Assembly: GCA_009602725.1 (NCBI GenBank) | Contig: WELB01000010.1 | Location: 828,069 to 892,068, forward strand | Reading direction: 5' to 3' | Source: Spirogloea muscicola | Lineage: Eukaryota; Streptophyta; Zygnematophyceae; Spirogloeales; Spirogloeaceae | DNA: 64,000 nucleotides | In this document: positions 24,590-36,960 of the stretch, in pieces | How positions within the stretch are numbered: position 1 is the first letter of the stretch | Layout: every line of letters begins with the position of its first letter | The notes under the pieces: model-generated | The model's input: the letters and a program-made list of their open reading frames with translations, nothing else | What the model was told of the DNA's origin: nothing | The model's database searches: none | Made by a program: the position numbers and the translations under genes

Positions 24590-24914
24590 ACCCGGCGGGT
24601 GATACCTTTTACCCCCTGGCCATGGACATCCATGGGTGTTACGGGGGTCGGTGGTCCTCGTTACTTTCGCTGCTGGCATCTCAAGCTGACCAGCGGCGCC
24701 GGGAACAGGGTGCAGCCCTTCCCGGTGGCTCGGTGCCTTTGGGTCTTGTGTCCTGCTACCGTATGCGTTTGTCTATGTCGCTACAGCGTTCCCAAGCGCT
24801 TGCTTTGCATCGCCGCGCTGGTCGTGCCCTTGCAGCAGCCTCTGGCTTGCGCAGCGGGGTTGCTCTTCCTCCCCTCAGCTCATCTGACTTCCTACTGCTG
24901 ACACGGGGTTACTA
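24590..24914 (+). mobile_element. LINE C-terminal tail copy, longer
   Basis: One open frame gives GDTFYPLAMDIHGCYGGRWS (the end of the endonuclease domain), then YRMRLSMSLQRSQALALHRR and AGRALAAASGLRSG, ending SSSDFLLLTRGY and a stop at 24914. The 3' UTR that follows has a GGCTGGC..CAGCC hairpin near 24971 and ATATCAGCAGCCGC, as at 42340 and 42900. Confidence 0.7.
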
Positions 24915-25132
24915 AGAGCGCCCTGGCTGTCTAGCCTGTGGCTCCGTCATGAACACCTGTATGCATCTGGCTGGCTTTCACAGCCGCTCTTTTAATATCA
25001 GCAGCCGCTTGACTTCTCGGGCCTTCAGCTGCTCAACAGAGGTATCCTCTACCCGAAGTTACTGAGTGCTTCGGGTCACTTGATCCACGGTGTCCTTCAA
25101 AGCTTGCTCTGGCCCCCTCGATCATTAATTCT

Positions 25133-25590
25133 GGGCTGGCCTCTTGACAGCCACCGCCCTCTACTGGCACTTCTGACACTTTCTGCTGCATGGGTCCTCG
25201 CTTCCATACCCTACTGGAAATATGGCAAGTTTGCGGTATGCTCGACGTGAGGATATGCTTCCAGCTCAGATGGGCATGCCGGCAGCCTACTTGTCATTCT
25301 TGCGACGTTGTGTGTCAGCTTGTCTGCAGCGAGCTCAGGCTTATGCGTTGCATCAGAAAGCTGGTCGAGCCTTAGCTGGTAGCTCAAGAGCTTGTCGGTT
25401 GCCGTCCAGTATTCGGGCATCAGTTAGCGACCTCTATGTGCTGACTCGTGGTTACTGAGCGGGTCAGCTTAGCAGCAGGTGACGTACATTTGTAAATGTG
25501 CTTGCCTTTGTACTTGGCCAAACAGGCCCTCCATCTCTTAGTACACACTCCATTCTACTGGAAGCGTCTTCGTCACTTTTTTCTGGTTTT
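25133..25590 (+). mobile_element. LINE tail with 3' UTR (subfamily C)
   Basis: A hairpin (GGGCTGGCCTCTTGACAGCC, 25133-25152) precedes an open frame with MPAAYLSFLRRCVSACLQRA, LHQKAGRALAGSS and VSDLYVLTRGY (stop about 25458). The 3' UTR GCGGGTCAGC..GTGCTTGCCTTTGTACTTGGCC continues to CACACTCCATTC near 25555. The same tail type occurs at 10165, 43330 and inverted at 43600-43890. Confidence 0.7.
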
Positions 25591-26016
25591 CCTCTTCACT
25601 GGATGCGCCTTCTCTCCCTCAACAGCATCGAAGCTCGGCGGCGGAGGCACGTCTTAGCGGGCCAGTCGTCTTCTACCGCTGCTGCCGCTGGTTTGCTGCT
25701 GGGAGCTGGCGTCCCGGGCGGCCTGAAGCACCGTTGCAGGACGGGCGGCGACGGCCGCGGCAGCTGCGTTCTGCGGTCCTGCAACCCTCCGGCTGTCAAA
25801 GCGCCTGCGAGGCGTTGAGCTGGTCGCCGGAGGTCGTCACTTGCTCGTGCCGCCTGGCGGGTGTCAATTGGCTGCCTAACGGCAGCACAGCGGTTAGCGC
25901 AGCCCGATCCCACTGGTTGGCGCTCAGGGCAAAAGCGAGTTGATGGCAACGACCCAGCGGCCGGGCTGTCTCCACCATTGCCATTGGCGCCTCCGGGCGA
26001 GTGATGCTGCAGGGAC

Positions 26017-26334
26017 ATGGCTGCCTCTGCTGGGTACATTGTTGCGCCAGTGACGACAGGCAAGGTCGCGCTGGCAGCCTTCCTCGTCGGTGTGTTTGTT
26101 GGGTACCACCTCAAGGGCACCATCAGCCGCGGTGTGGAGCGGCTGCTAAGGAGGGTGAGCTTGCTCCCCAAACTCTGAAGCCTTAACCCTGAATCCTGCT
26201 TCATGTCCACCACCTGCATGAGCAGTGACGGAAAACCTCAGGAGATGCTGAAAATATCAGATGCTGCCTGTAGCCTCGTTGCTTCACTGGCTAAGGCTCG
26301 GCCTGAGCCTGGAACTGTCACGCAGATTGCCTAG
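26017..26334 (+). CDS. Small single-helix membrane protein, unidentified
   Basis: Two exons with GT-AG ends and matching phase give a 76-residue protein. Exon 1 (26017-26154) starts MAASAGYIVAPVTTGKVALA and encodes one hydrophobic helix (VALAAFLVGVFVGYHL) followed by a basic stretch (RGVERLLRR). Exon 2 (26242-26334) gives EMLKISDAACSLVASLAKAR and stops at TAG 26332. The layout (short lumenal or intermembrane N-terminus, one helix, basic amphipathic C-terminal part) would suit a small organelle or ER membrane subunit, but I do not recognise the family. It stands alone between retrotransposon debris and pyruvate kinase. No homology supports the splice; the exon phase fit is the main argument. 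Confidence 0.45.
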
Positions 26335-27982
26335 TGGGCATGCCTCTACCTCGAGGTAGTGCAACTTGCTGAGACTGCACCTGGACTCACCTGGCCTGCT
26401 TGGACCAATCTTCTGCCGCTTGAGGTTGCCTTGCAATTCGTATGCCTTACAAGGTGGTGCTGCAGAAGTCGTGAATGGTCGTCGAGGCAGTGTAGGCTTG
26501 CCTGAAAGAGTTGAAGAGTTATTGTGCTGGTTGTAAGGCAGCTCGCCTGTCACAAGCCTGCCGTTCTATCATGGGGCTCCCTGTTCTAGCTGCTAGAAGA
26601 CTGCTTGAGCTTGTGTTGCTTGATACTCTCATGTGAAAAAGAAGCTGGATTGCAGTACGTGGACTCGGGCCTGCTCATGTTCCTGTATTCCGCATGGTCA
26701 ATTTAGCAATTCACAGGTTGCAGTGACTAGAATGTCACGTGTGAACTGTTGAAAAATAAACTTCTTCATCATCTTCTCATCCTCCTCATCATCTAAGGTT
26801 GCCAAGCTGAGCTTGGCAATTCTATGCATCTTCTCACGTAGCTGCCTAAGTATTTTATGATTCTGCCAGCCTGTGAAGCCGATGTGATGTTGGATTTATG
26901 TGTGCTACAGCAAATTCAATTGCTGTGGCAATTACTATCTCTTGGTAGGGTGCTCATTGTCAATGCAATGTGAAATAATGGGGAACTCTGGGACCACCAT
27001 TTGGCAAGTGCAAGGCCTGCTGTGTGACAGCTCTCATGGCTTCTGTAGAAGCGAGCCTGTTACTGGTAGAAGCAATTACTCTATAAGCATACACAATTTT
27101 AGGTAGTATATTGGAGCAATTTGCCGCATTATCCAACATCTCTTTTTTTGTTGGGGCTCTTCTTTTCTCAATCGTCATGTAAATTCACAGTACTCACTGC
27201 AGCTCTCTTCCTGATCCATATACACTCAATATGGGAGGCACTAGTTGTGCTGAGTGCTTCTATTTCGAACCTGCACTGCTTGCACCGTAAATTACACCAC
27301 TTTGCCAACAGTCTGTTGCCTGGTTTCATCTGCCTTGCGGTAAGTACAGAAGTGTGATGTCATCCATTCAGGGCAGTGTCTTCTTTGATCAGTGCCGCAG
27401 CTAGGCGCACTAGCCGTGGTTGAAGGCGGCTTGGCACGTGCATCTTTGCTCGGTGTATGGATAGTCACTGCTATACAGCGATAAGTGCTTGAGTGCAAAT
27501 CCATATGCCGAGCAATACAAACAGGTGTTCCCACTTGCCAGCTCTACACTAACAGATATTACAAGCATCAGCGTTAATCCTTTACGTACTCTGAGATAGG
27601 GCGATCAAAGAATAGCAATTGTGCTACATAAGAGCTGCCAGAAAGCGCACAGTGAGCTATACTAGCATATAAAAAACTTCAACGAGCCTTCCTACCCTGC
27701 TGCCCAGCTCTCAATGAGATATGTTCCCATTTGCCAGCCTCCACATAGACAGGGAACGCAAGCATCAGCTTAGATCCTAAATGTGATTTGAGATGGGGCA
27801 ATTCATTTAGCTCCTGTGCTATAGGGCAAGTTGCCAATAGCACACAGTCAGCTACCTCTGTTACAACAGACCAGAACCAATGGTCTTCCTACCAAGCTGC
27901 CCGAGAAGCCCCGTGCCTCCTGTCAGAGCCGCATTTCCGCAAGGCTCAGCTGGCTACAGATTCTACGTGTACGACAACATAA
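26335..27982. other. Intergenic between small gene and pyruvate kinase 3' end
   Basis: It is AT-richer, with no repeat module and no recognised coding block. It holds the 3' UTR of pyruvate kinase at its right end. Short open frames in several phases look like chance. Confidence 0.45.
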
Positions 27983-30900
27983 TCACTTGATGTCCACAAT
28001 CTTAATGACTGCAGCATTACCAATGCGGTGCAAGGCTACTATGGAGTCTCCGATCTTGCACAAACTCCTGTCTTTGGCGAATTCGAGAGCAGCATTCAGT
28101 ATCTCATCCGTAGTATCGGAGTCTGTGGCCTTTGCAGCTCCCTCGGCGAGGAGAGGGATAAGCCCTCTGCAGATAAGGCTGCACGGTAATGCCCAGAAGC
28201 CTTCCTCAGACCAAAGGCTATGAAGGACCCCTCAGTTGACCATTTGCCTACTGTCTCCAAGTTACTCCATGTGCTGCTGCTTCACTAGCTAGATGCAGTA
28301 TGCGTGGATGCTAAGTGCATTCCAACGGAGTTGTACATCACCATTGTATATTTGAAAGGACAAACCTGTGACGTGCTGGTGACTCCTCAGAGCAGGACCA
28401 AGTCAGGTTGTCAGTGGTCAGCACTGGTACAGCCACAGAGAGGATTGGTATGGAAGGCCTGTATTTAGCCACCAGCTTGGCGGTGCTGCAATGTCACAGA
28501 AGCACAGCACGAGAAGTCCATCCGCTCTTTGATCATGAGATTCTTATGTAGTATCCATGTTTGACACATAAGCATACATCTATGCAACTTCAATCATCAA
28601 AGCATTTCCTTTCCTAGTGTCGCAGTAGTGCTGCAAGGCAGAGGCAAAGAAGAGCATACCTTCCACCTCTGGTGAGTACGACGATCAGTGCAGCCTGGAC
28701 TTTGTTAGCTGTCCGTACTGCAGAAGATGCCAGACTCTCCAATGGGCTCATGGGCAATGGCGTCTCCCTTATAATGGACTGCATGACAATATTCCAACAT
28801 TTGTCAGGCTTGTCTTCTCTCTGTCAAGCATTTGCCTGATATTGCAATGCATGGCATTACACTTTTTGGATTTATTGCACTGTAAGCCACTGATGTCATG
28901 ATAGTTAACGAACGTCCTTACTGCACATGCCTGCAAGTCTTTCTGTGGCTGTACCAGTGCTGACCACTGGTACATGTCAATCACACTGGACAATCCAGAC
29001 ATCCCAAAGTGAATGTATGACAAATACAATTGCACCAGATTAATGACTGCTGACCTTGAAAATTGCATGGTAATCCAAGGAAGCCTCTGCTTCCCTGCAG
29101 ATACGTGACATGACTGTCACAGCCTCCTCTGGGTATGCACCAGCCGCAGTCTCGCCGCTGAGCATAACACAATCAGTGCCATCTAGGACAGCGTTAGCAA
29201 CATCTGTTGCCTCAGCGCGTGTAGGCCTTGGAGACTTGATCATCGATTCCAACATTTGAGTTGCAGTGACCACTGGCTTCCCTGCCAATCAGAGTAGCAG
29301 CAAACATGACAGCATCAGCCTCTCATGGGTTTGACAAAGCCTTGTCATTGAGCACGAGCCACAGCTCATATCAGGAAACGTCCTTTCAGTAGCAGAGATT
29401 GCAGGCAAGCCAATACAGCATCTATACGTGCCTCTTTGCCCTTTGTTTCTGCATGTATCTTGAGGGCTTGCAAAGCCCACACAGTAATTGGAGCAAAACT
29501 GCAACTTGATAATTGACTGCCACATCCTACCTGCAGCGTTACATTTGTGGATCATCATTTTTTGTGCTAGGAAAATCTTCTCAGTGGGGATCTCCATCCC
29601 CAGATCTCCACGGGCAACCATAATCCCGTCTGTTTCTGCCAGGATATCATCAAAATTGACTAGGCCCTCCTGATTCTCTACCTGATGAAGCATCATGACA
29701 ACAAGTCCCTTAGCAAAGACAAAAGGCTGACCTGAGCAAGACATAGATAATGCAAGCAAGGTACCGGCAAGAAGCACCCTCTATCAACCCTTGAACCAGG
29801 CCTATACACTTGCAGTCTTGGACTCAAGCTTGTGTGCTGATGCACTGACACAGCTTCATGCAGGTCCGTCTCCGGGCTGACTGAAGCCTGTTACCTTAGA
29901 GACAATTTGAACTGTCCTGGCATGCGGGCCAAGAAGCTTGCGAATGTTGACAAGATCAGATCCCTTTCTTACGAAGGAAGCCGCAATGAAATCAATCTTG
30001 TTAGGGACTCCCCACTCCAAAATGTCATTCTCGTCCTTCTCAGTGACAGTGGGCAAGTCCACAATAACTCCAGGTAAATTGACATTTTTCCGCTCTCCCA
30101 GCATCGCTGTATTCTCGCACTTACATCGTACTGTGCCTTTCTCCTCATCACAGGCTAAGACCCTGAGGGTCAGACTTCCGTCTGCACACAGTATCACGCT
30201 TCCTGGCTGAACATCTGATGGGAGCCGCTTGTAGCTCATGGAGATGAGCTCATCATCACCCTGAATGCTGTAATCTGTGGTGATAGTGATCTCCTGATTG
30301 CGTACAAGCTGGATGGGCTTCCCATCCTTCAGCATTCCCGTTCGTATCTCCGGGCCCTGCGTGCACACAAGGAGCACTATCTTGGAGTTACTATCTGCCC
30401 TACTTACTAGCCTTGGCTGGAAGAATGTCTGCTACACAAACTGTAAATCCTGCAGTTCCTTGATCACCCATTTCAAAGCAGCAGTGACGGATTCTCCACC
30501 AACTGTGTGATCTCATGCAACAGCATCTGTTTCTGCTGAAGGTAAGTGCATGCATAATCAACTGCATTGCTTTGTGATTGATGTGAAATTTCACAACCAG
30601 GCAACAGGAGGAACAACTCGCTGTAACTCATGAGAAGACCAGCGTTGATGCGTTCTCTGATCTTAAGAAGAGTGAGCAGGTGAATCGCAAACAGCAACTG
30701 AGACATGACTGCCCTGGGTCTAAGCTTTTGCACCTTGGTATCAAGCAGTACAGCGCACATGATCTGAGTGGACATCATCGCCTGGCGGAGAGCGTCGAGC
30801 GTCTCCTGGTGGTACTCGTGCGAGCCGTGCGAGAAGTTGAAGCGAGCCACATTCATCCCGGCGCGCAAGAGCTTCTCGAGGATGGGGACATCGCGGGACT

Positions 30901-30988
30901 TGGGCCCAAGGGTGCATATTATCTTGGTCTTGGCAACTGCCTGCGGTGAGCCGTGGAGGATGCTGTCGATGTCGATGTTGGCCGCCAT
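27983..30988 (-). CDS. PK: Pyruvate kinase, plant-type cytosolic
   Basis: Converts phosphoenolpyruvate and ADP to pyruvate and ATP, the last step of glycolysis. Seven exons read from 30988: exon 1 (30988-30734) starts [14 protein letters not shown] and has [11 protein letters not shown] and [13 protein letters not shown]; exon 2 (30356-29895) [17 protein letters not shown] and the B domain; exon 3 (29681-29531) [14 protein letters not shown] and [12 protein letters not shown]; exon 4 (29281-29055) [14 protein letters not shown] and [18 protein letters not shown]; exon 5 (28778-28660) [16 protein letters not shown]; exon 6 (28485-28366) [20 protein letters not shown]; exon 7 (28167-27983) [16 protein letters not shown] and VKIVDIK-like end. 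Phases agree except for one extra base in exon 7, where CCCC (28140-28143) on the plus strand shifts the frame; removing it in the count gives 505 residues, the usual size. No transit peptide precedes the start chosen; an in-frame upstream ATG at 31090 is possible but unlike the family. Confidence 0.95.
28412..28969. repeat. Perfect 27-bp inverted repeat, exon 6 against intron 5
   Basis: 28412-28438, part of pyruvate kinase exon 6, is the exact reverse complement of 28943-28969 in the intron between exons 4 and 5. The transcript could therefore fold exon 6 back on the intron across exon 5. Confidence 0.85.
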
Positions 30989-33900
30989 GGCGACGGTAGC
31001 CGGGCTGTGTTGTGGGCGAGGCCCGCCGCGTCCTCTGCCGTCGGGCGGCGCGCGCGGCGAGAGCGGCAGGTGCGCCGCCCGACTGGGCACAGGCAGCTCA
31101 CGAGGCCACCCTCGAGAAGTTGACGCGGGGGCGGGTGATGAGCGCTAGGGCGCGCAACGCGGGCTTAAACTGGCGGTGGGTCTGGCAGGTCGCTTCCAGT
31201 GGTGGCGTTTGAGTCATTGAAGCCCGTCTCAGGCCGTCACGGCGCGGCCAAGCGGGGCGCCGCCAAATGTGGCGGCACGGTGAGGCACCACCAGGAACGA
31301 AATAGCTCTTGATGACTTAGGCCATGGCTGTGAGGCGATGGCTGTGAGAGAAGCAGCTTCTCAAGAACGGGCGAAAGGCCGCCCTTCGCTCGCTCCGTAG
31401 CTGTGAGAGGCAATCTCAATTGCCATGAACATGGTCCGAACGAAGAAAGTGCTCGCCCATAGAGAAATAAGGCTGGCAAAGCCAGCCCAAAAAGAATGGA
31501 CAATGTCCAAAAGCCAAAGAGAGAAGTGCGCGCCCATAGAGAAGAGGGGCTGGCAAAGAGGTGCCGAAAAAGGACTACACTACAAAACACGAGACGATGC
31601 AGAGGGAAGCTCAGTACCCGCCGAAAGGGCCACCAACGAGAGAGCGTTTGACGACTCCCTCTGAATCCGAACCCAGTCGGGAGACCGGCTGTGCTTTACA
31701 CTAAAGGGATCACTTCTCCCTCCATCATTTGGCCCCATCAAACCTTTATCAAGTCTTTTTCGGGCTGGCTTTTCACAGCCCTTGCCCCATTGGGAGTGCC
31801 ACTTCTACGCCGTGGCCGACAGCTCTGTGTGACTGTTCGGCTCCGCCACTGGCGCTGCGCACCGAGCACCGGTCACCGCCAGCTTACGTCACCCTCGAAA
31901 CGGGCCAGTTGAGCCAAGAAATGTGCGCGCACCAGCCGAAGGCAACAGCCGACAAGGCAGCTGTCGGATGGTGCAATGGCACCGAGACAAAGGCGCGCCG
32001 TGCGCATGAAAATGCAAGTGAGGCCAAACTTCGAGCCTTACAGAAGTCCTGGTAACGGAGCGCCGCCGTCAGGCGGCGACTCCACCTTCGTGGGCAGCAG
32101 CTGTCCCCATGGGAAGCTGCCACGGACTCCCCGCAGCAGGCCCGCGGCGGCGGCTGCGGCGGCAGTCGGCAGCAGGGCTGCGCCCTTTTTGAGCTTCACC
32201 GGTCCAAACTTCCGTCTCCGGATCTCGGCGACCACTACGTGTTGACTTGAGGTTACTGAGCGGGTCAGCAATAGCAGCGGGTGATGTTTATCTGTCAATG
32301 AGCTTGCCGTTATACTTGCCCGCTCAGGCCCTCCATCACAATACACACTCCATTTTTCCATGAGGGCCGGGGTGCGAAGAGACCGGGAGCCCAGGAAGAG
32401 TGGGAGAATCTCCAGCGAGGGTGGTTACTTCTTCACACACGCTCGGACTACTTTTGCACAAGTTGCTGACTCAGCAATCTCGGCCCCAACCCATTCCCTT
32501 CACCTGGATTTTGGCGTGTGGGTTTGATTTGCTCGTTCTCCTAACAAATACAGTGTGCATCAGGTTGTATATGTAGATTAGTGCTCAGGGGTTCACAACT
32601 TCTGCCCGTCCAGCAGGCAAGCGATTCAGCATAACGAGCGATCAGCAGGCTCGGGCTTTCCCTCGGAACTCCCCTGTCCTGCCCCTGGACCTGTCGCACA
32701 TGACATGGTTCAGCTGTCAGCAAGTGCCTTGCATTTGCCAAGCACTAACGTCATCATGTGCGTGCTTGCATAGACAGGGACAGGACAAGAGTGTGTCAGT
32801 AACCAGTGCCAAGGCGGTGTGCATCTGCATCCTTCCCAAGAGGGGCGGTATGGAGATAAGGCTTCCTCTCCGTGGAGCAGTGCAGTTGTGAGAGCGCTTG
32901 AAACCTTTGGCAGAGCGGGCAAATGACAGACTCCGCATGACCAGAATGGCCAAACGACGACATCTTGGGTATGGCATGTTTGGCATCTTCCTCGTGGCGG
33001 GCCACCACACTGCCCTTGAGATGACGTCCACCCTTGAGATGACGTTCATCATGCTCATGCAGAATCAGGACACCGGACAATCAGGACCCCAGATAATGTG
33101 CATCGACCTGGTAACCATCATGCTTGTCGAAGCTTGCGCACCATGGTTGATTCTGGTAACAATGATGCTTCTCACCGCGGCAACCTGGTCGCAACGGCCA
33201 TGTAGGCGGGGCACGCGGTCGCCAAGAGTACACGGGGCAAGGAACTCAGTGCGCAGGAGAGGACTATGTTTAAGTGACCATATACAACCACTGGGCAATT
33301 CATATGGTGACTTGACTTCCTCCAGCAGCTTGCATGACAAGCAATGGCCCGATGGCAGGGCAGCAGGGTGAGCAGCCGGTCTTTACTGCCACGGGCTTGC
33401 TAGCTCTGGTGTAAGGCATGCGCCATTCCTCTTCACTGCAGCAAGCACAGGCTTTCGCAGTGCATTTGCGTTGCCCGTGCCTGCGCCTTAGAACATAAGC
33501 GGGGCGACTCCTTCCTGCTGCTAGACGTCTGAAAGTATGAACTAGAGCTTACTTCATAGCTCGCAGGACTAGCCCACTAAGCGCGTGGCGCTTTCATGTT
33601 GAAGTTTCCCCCTTGATACTTGTTAAGAGCTGCCCTGCCACAGCCACTACCTCGTCTCTAACATTGTTCGTTCTAGTTTGGGTTGGCCTTCCTGAAGAGC
33701 CTCTTTGCTGTCACCCGCTGATGTTTCTAGCCTTACCTTGGGCTGGCTTATCTCGGCCACTGCCCCTACGAGGGCCACTACCTCGACTCATGTGGCGTCC
33801 CAGTCCGGAGGCCCCCTAGAGGGCAAGCATGGATGCAACCACTGCTCTTCTGGTCTCGCTTGGGCTGGCCGTTCACTCCAGCTGCTGCAGGGAGCCACAT

Positions 33901-34978
33901 CCATCTTCTCAGAGCACCCAGTCCGCTCGCACTGGCGAGCCGACCCTTACATGTCGCTTTTTTGTTAATATTGTTGTTGTGAAAATTTTCTGCAACGACA
34001 CTGCCTTATCTAAATGACAAGGCAGTGGCTGTGAAAGGCAGCCCAAATAGGTTGAATGAGGCTTTAAGGCGCCGGATGGCGCCAATAATCACACAGCGAT
34101 GCAAGAGCTTACAGCGAATGGGAGCTTGTCTTATCTCTTCGGGCTGGCTTTCACAGCACCCTCTGGAAGAGCTAACTTCTTGCGCAGCCCTCCGCCCCCG
34201 TGAAAGTGAGCTCCCCTGTTGGAAGAGCGTACATTTTTCAATGCAAAGAAGACGAACGAGCGTCTCCTCTGAACGCTCCGGCGCATGCTAACCCCGCGCA
34301 AGCCACGATCACGCACGGGGAAAGGCTGGTGGCCTGGTAGAAATTTGCTGCTCAACAGGGATACGGAGCACCATTGGCCAGTCGAGTCGCAGTAAGCTTC
34401 AGCGCTTTTCTGGCCTCTCAAAACTTCATTCATCCATTTTTGGGGCTGGCCAATCACAGCCAGTGCCTCTACTGGAAGAACCTTCCTCTCCTTTGAGAAG
34501 AAAAGACGCTTCCAGGAGAAGGTGGTGGCTGTGAGAGGCCAGCCCATAGTAAAAAGGATATTTCCCAATTGACGTAGCTCTTCGGAAGGGGGAGAGAGAA
34601 GGCGCGAGGTGCGTATGAAATGAGAAGTGAGGCAAAATCAAGCAAAAGCTAGCCCAGAAGTCGGGGCTACATGAAAGAAAGGGGGGACGAGGGCTGTGGA
34701 AGGAGAAATGAAAGGGCAGCCCGACTGGAGTGACAGGGATTGTTGTCATTCCAGTGACAAGGTTCGGTCGTCCAAGTCGCCCGCCGCCAGCTTCCCCTGT
34801 TCGCGACCAAATTTGGGGTGGATCCCCTGAGGGATGGACAAGGTCTCAAGGGCCGAGTGGCGCAACAAGCAGGATACTAGTCTCGAAGACGTCAGCAAGT
34901 GGGCTCTCAATAGCCTCTAGTCAATACGTGCAAGCCAGAATATCTAGAGAGAGAAGAAGAGGGCGGGAATGCGTCGCC
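30989..34978. repeat. Gene-free block rich in retrotransposon 3'-UTR pieces
   Basis: The pyruvate kinase promoter side (30989-31200) is GC-rich. A subfamily B 3' UTR lies on the minus strand at about 31625-31440, with a 7-bp stem and AAA loop at 31471-31487 and a second damaged hairpin near 31545. Further hairpins stand at 31762-31781, near 33729, 33869, 34139, 34442, 34524 and 34690. The GCGCGCCGTGCGCATG module is near 31994 and a relative is near 34601. A LINE end (GGTTACTGAGCGGGTCAGC) is at 32252-32345. Near 32965-33060 a decayed endonuclease start may exist (MFGIFLVAGHHTALE). No host gene was recognised. Confidence 0.55.
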
Positions 34979-35200
34979 CTAACGGAACCCGGAGGCAGCA
35001 GCCAAGGCGCGGCTTGCACGCAAGTGGACCGCAAAGCCCAGGGATCTCTGCAGGGAGATTACCAGGCGCATCCTACACTTGCGACCCGGCGGCATCGAAG
35101 CCGGGCTGCTCGCTCTGCTGTCCCTGGCGGCGGGACACTGCACGCCGCGCAAGGCGCTGGAGGTCGAGCCGCCGAGTCCGAGAGCCACCGCCGGCCCCAG
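34979..35200 (-). mobile_element. LINE tail copy, minus strand
   Basis: The minus strand encodes CRMRLVISLQRSLGFAVHLR and ASRALAAASGFR, the tail after the endonuclease. It abuts a plus-strand copy just downstream. Confidence 0.65.
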
Positions 35201-35289
35201 TCAAGTCGTCCCTCCGACCGAGAGCAAAAGTAGAGAAAGACGCTTCCAAGAGAGGGCGGTGGCTGGGAGAGGAGCAAAAGCTCTTAGTA

Positions 35290-35864
35290 AGGGCAATGGG
35301 CTGTTATACCTTTTCATTGCAATGTTCGGCATCTTCCAGGAGGCCGGATACACGGTGGCAATGGAGAATACGTCGGTCATGCCCATCCTCCAAAGGGCCG
35401 ACGGACTCCACAGGCGTCGCGTCGACCTAGTGGCGTCCACGCCGGGCGGCGGCGCACATCATCGCTGATGGGGTCACCACTGATGTGGTCGACCGCTCCA
35501 ACCCGGGGCTCTCTGCCTCGCGGGCTGGCCACGCTGTGGCGAAGGCCGCTCGCAGCACGGCGGCCAAACACGCCGACCACCCGGCTGCTGATGAGTTCGT
35601 ACCCCTGGCCGTGGACGTGCACGGGGCTCTCGGGTCCCAGTGGCTCGTCCTGCTGGCCAGGCTTGCGCGGCGCGCTGTGTCCCGCAGGCGCGGTGAGCCG
35701 GCTGACTTCAACGCCGCTGGCTCGTGGGCTCAGATATCTCGTATGCGGTGGCCCGTCTCCCTTCAGCGGTCCATGGCCCACGCCTTGCATCTGCGTGCTG
35801 GCCGTGCTCTCGCTGCGGCCTCCGGCTTTTGTCAGGGGGTAAAGTTTTCCGGCGTCCCCCCAGG
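35290..35864 (+). mobile_element. LINE endonuclease and tail copy (subfamily B)
   Basis: Starts after a hairpin-flank block (GACGCTTCCAAGAGAGGGCG near 35250) with MFGIFQEAGYTVAMENTSVM, then RRRVDLVAS and a frame change near 35460, then AAKHADHPAADEFVPLAVDVHG, RMRWPVSLQRSMAHALHLR and AGRALAAASGFCQG. The tail is cut at about 35864, where another copy begins. Confidence 0.75.
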
Positions 35865-36960
35865 GCGCACCTGCCTTTGTGACGGAGCAGCTGCAGGCGC
35901 GGCTGCAGGAGCACCTCCGGCCGGCGGACCGTCTTCACACGCTGCAAGACATGCAGCTGGCACTGGCGACCGCGATGCTGACACGCTGCATCGCGCAGCG
36001 GCCACACTATCTAGCCCGCACCATGATTGTACACCCTCAATAGTTCCACAAGATAGACCAATCAACATATATCCTACAAGGCCAATGGTCCCTCCCTCAT
36101 CGGCGGTCAAGGCAGCGTATGCGGCTTTTGACTCCGGCACCCTCGCGTCCGCGGCCACCCTCGTGCAGCACCCTGCGTTCCTCACCTCACGAGCTGCGCT
36201 GCTGCAGGCTAGCCTGCCGACCAGCCGCGGCGGCTTGGATGCCGCTCAGTTGCCCGCGCCTGCGAGGCGCCCCACGTGGGTAGCTGGGCTCAGGTGGCAG
36301 CCCCCCATGTGCCAGAGGTTCCTCGTCCAAGGCCAGCGCGCCCTGGAGCGGGCGGCAGCTGAAGTGGAGATCGGCCAGCTGCCCTTTCAGGTTGCCCTCC
36401 GCTCTGCCCGTCGACGGGCTCCTGGCGGTCCACCCCAACATGTCGCAGCAGGCCGTCCCTTTCATTCACCTCGCCCTCACCCCTGAGAAGCGTGCCCAGG
36501 CACGCTTCTCGGCGCTGAAAGAGCGGCCTCTGACTAGATTGTGGAGCTCTCCCTCCGTCTCACCTTCGAGGGCGCCCCGGCTTCTCTCAGCCTCCTCCCC
36601 TGGGGCGGCGGCGTGGTTATCAGCGCTCCCACTCCACGCGGCGCTCACCATGCCCGATGAGGTCTTCAGGACGGCGGTCCACCGGCTCTCGGGCCTCCTC
36701 CCTCCCTGCCTCGTGGGCGTCACTCAGTGCGAGTGCGGTGCCCGTCACGCTGAATCTGCGGAGCTGGCTGCGCATATGCTCCGTTGCGCACACTGGGGCG
36801 AGCGGACCGCTTCCCACGATCTCCTGCGAGATGGTATGCAGGGGGTGTTTACGGAGGCTGGCTTCAAGGTGGCTGTGGAGAACTCCTCAATAATGCCCAT
36901 CCAGCTGGGCGCGGACGGCCAGCCCCATACACGACGCTGATGTTGCTCACTCGTGGGTAC
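35865..36960 (+). mobile_element. LINE linker and knuckle with endonuclease deleted
   Basis: The start matches the sequence after reverse transcriptase in the long copy (GAPPAGGP..HAARHAA). It continues with AAYAAFDSGTLASAATLVQH, LQASLPTSRGG, a frame change near 36480, ARLLSASSPGAAAWLSALPL-like sequence, CECGARHAESAELAAHMLRC and MQGVFTEAGFKVAVENSSIM up to QPHTRR. There it jumps straight to LMLLTRGY-stop (36937-36961), so the whole nuclease core and helical tail are missing while the terminal peptide is kept. Confidence 0.75.

Noticed and set aside
32898-33371. Plus-strand frame of 157 codons as a host gene
   Set aside because: Its only familiar piece, MFGIFLVAGHH, looks like decayed LINE endonuclease start. 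CCCTTGAGATGACGT is a small tandem there.
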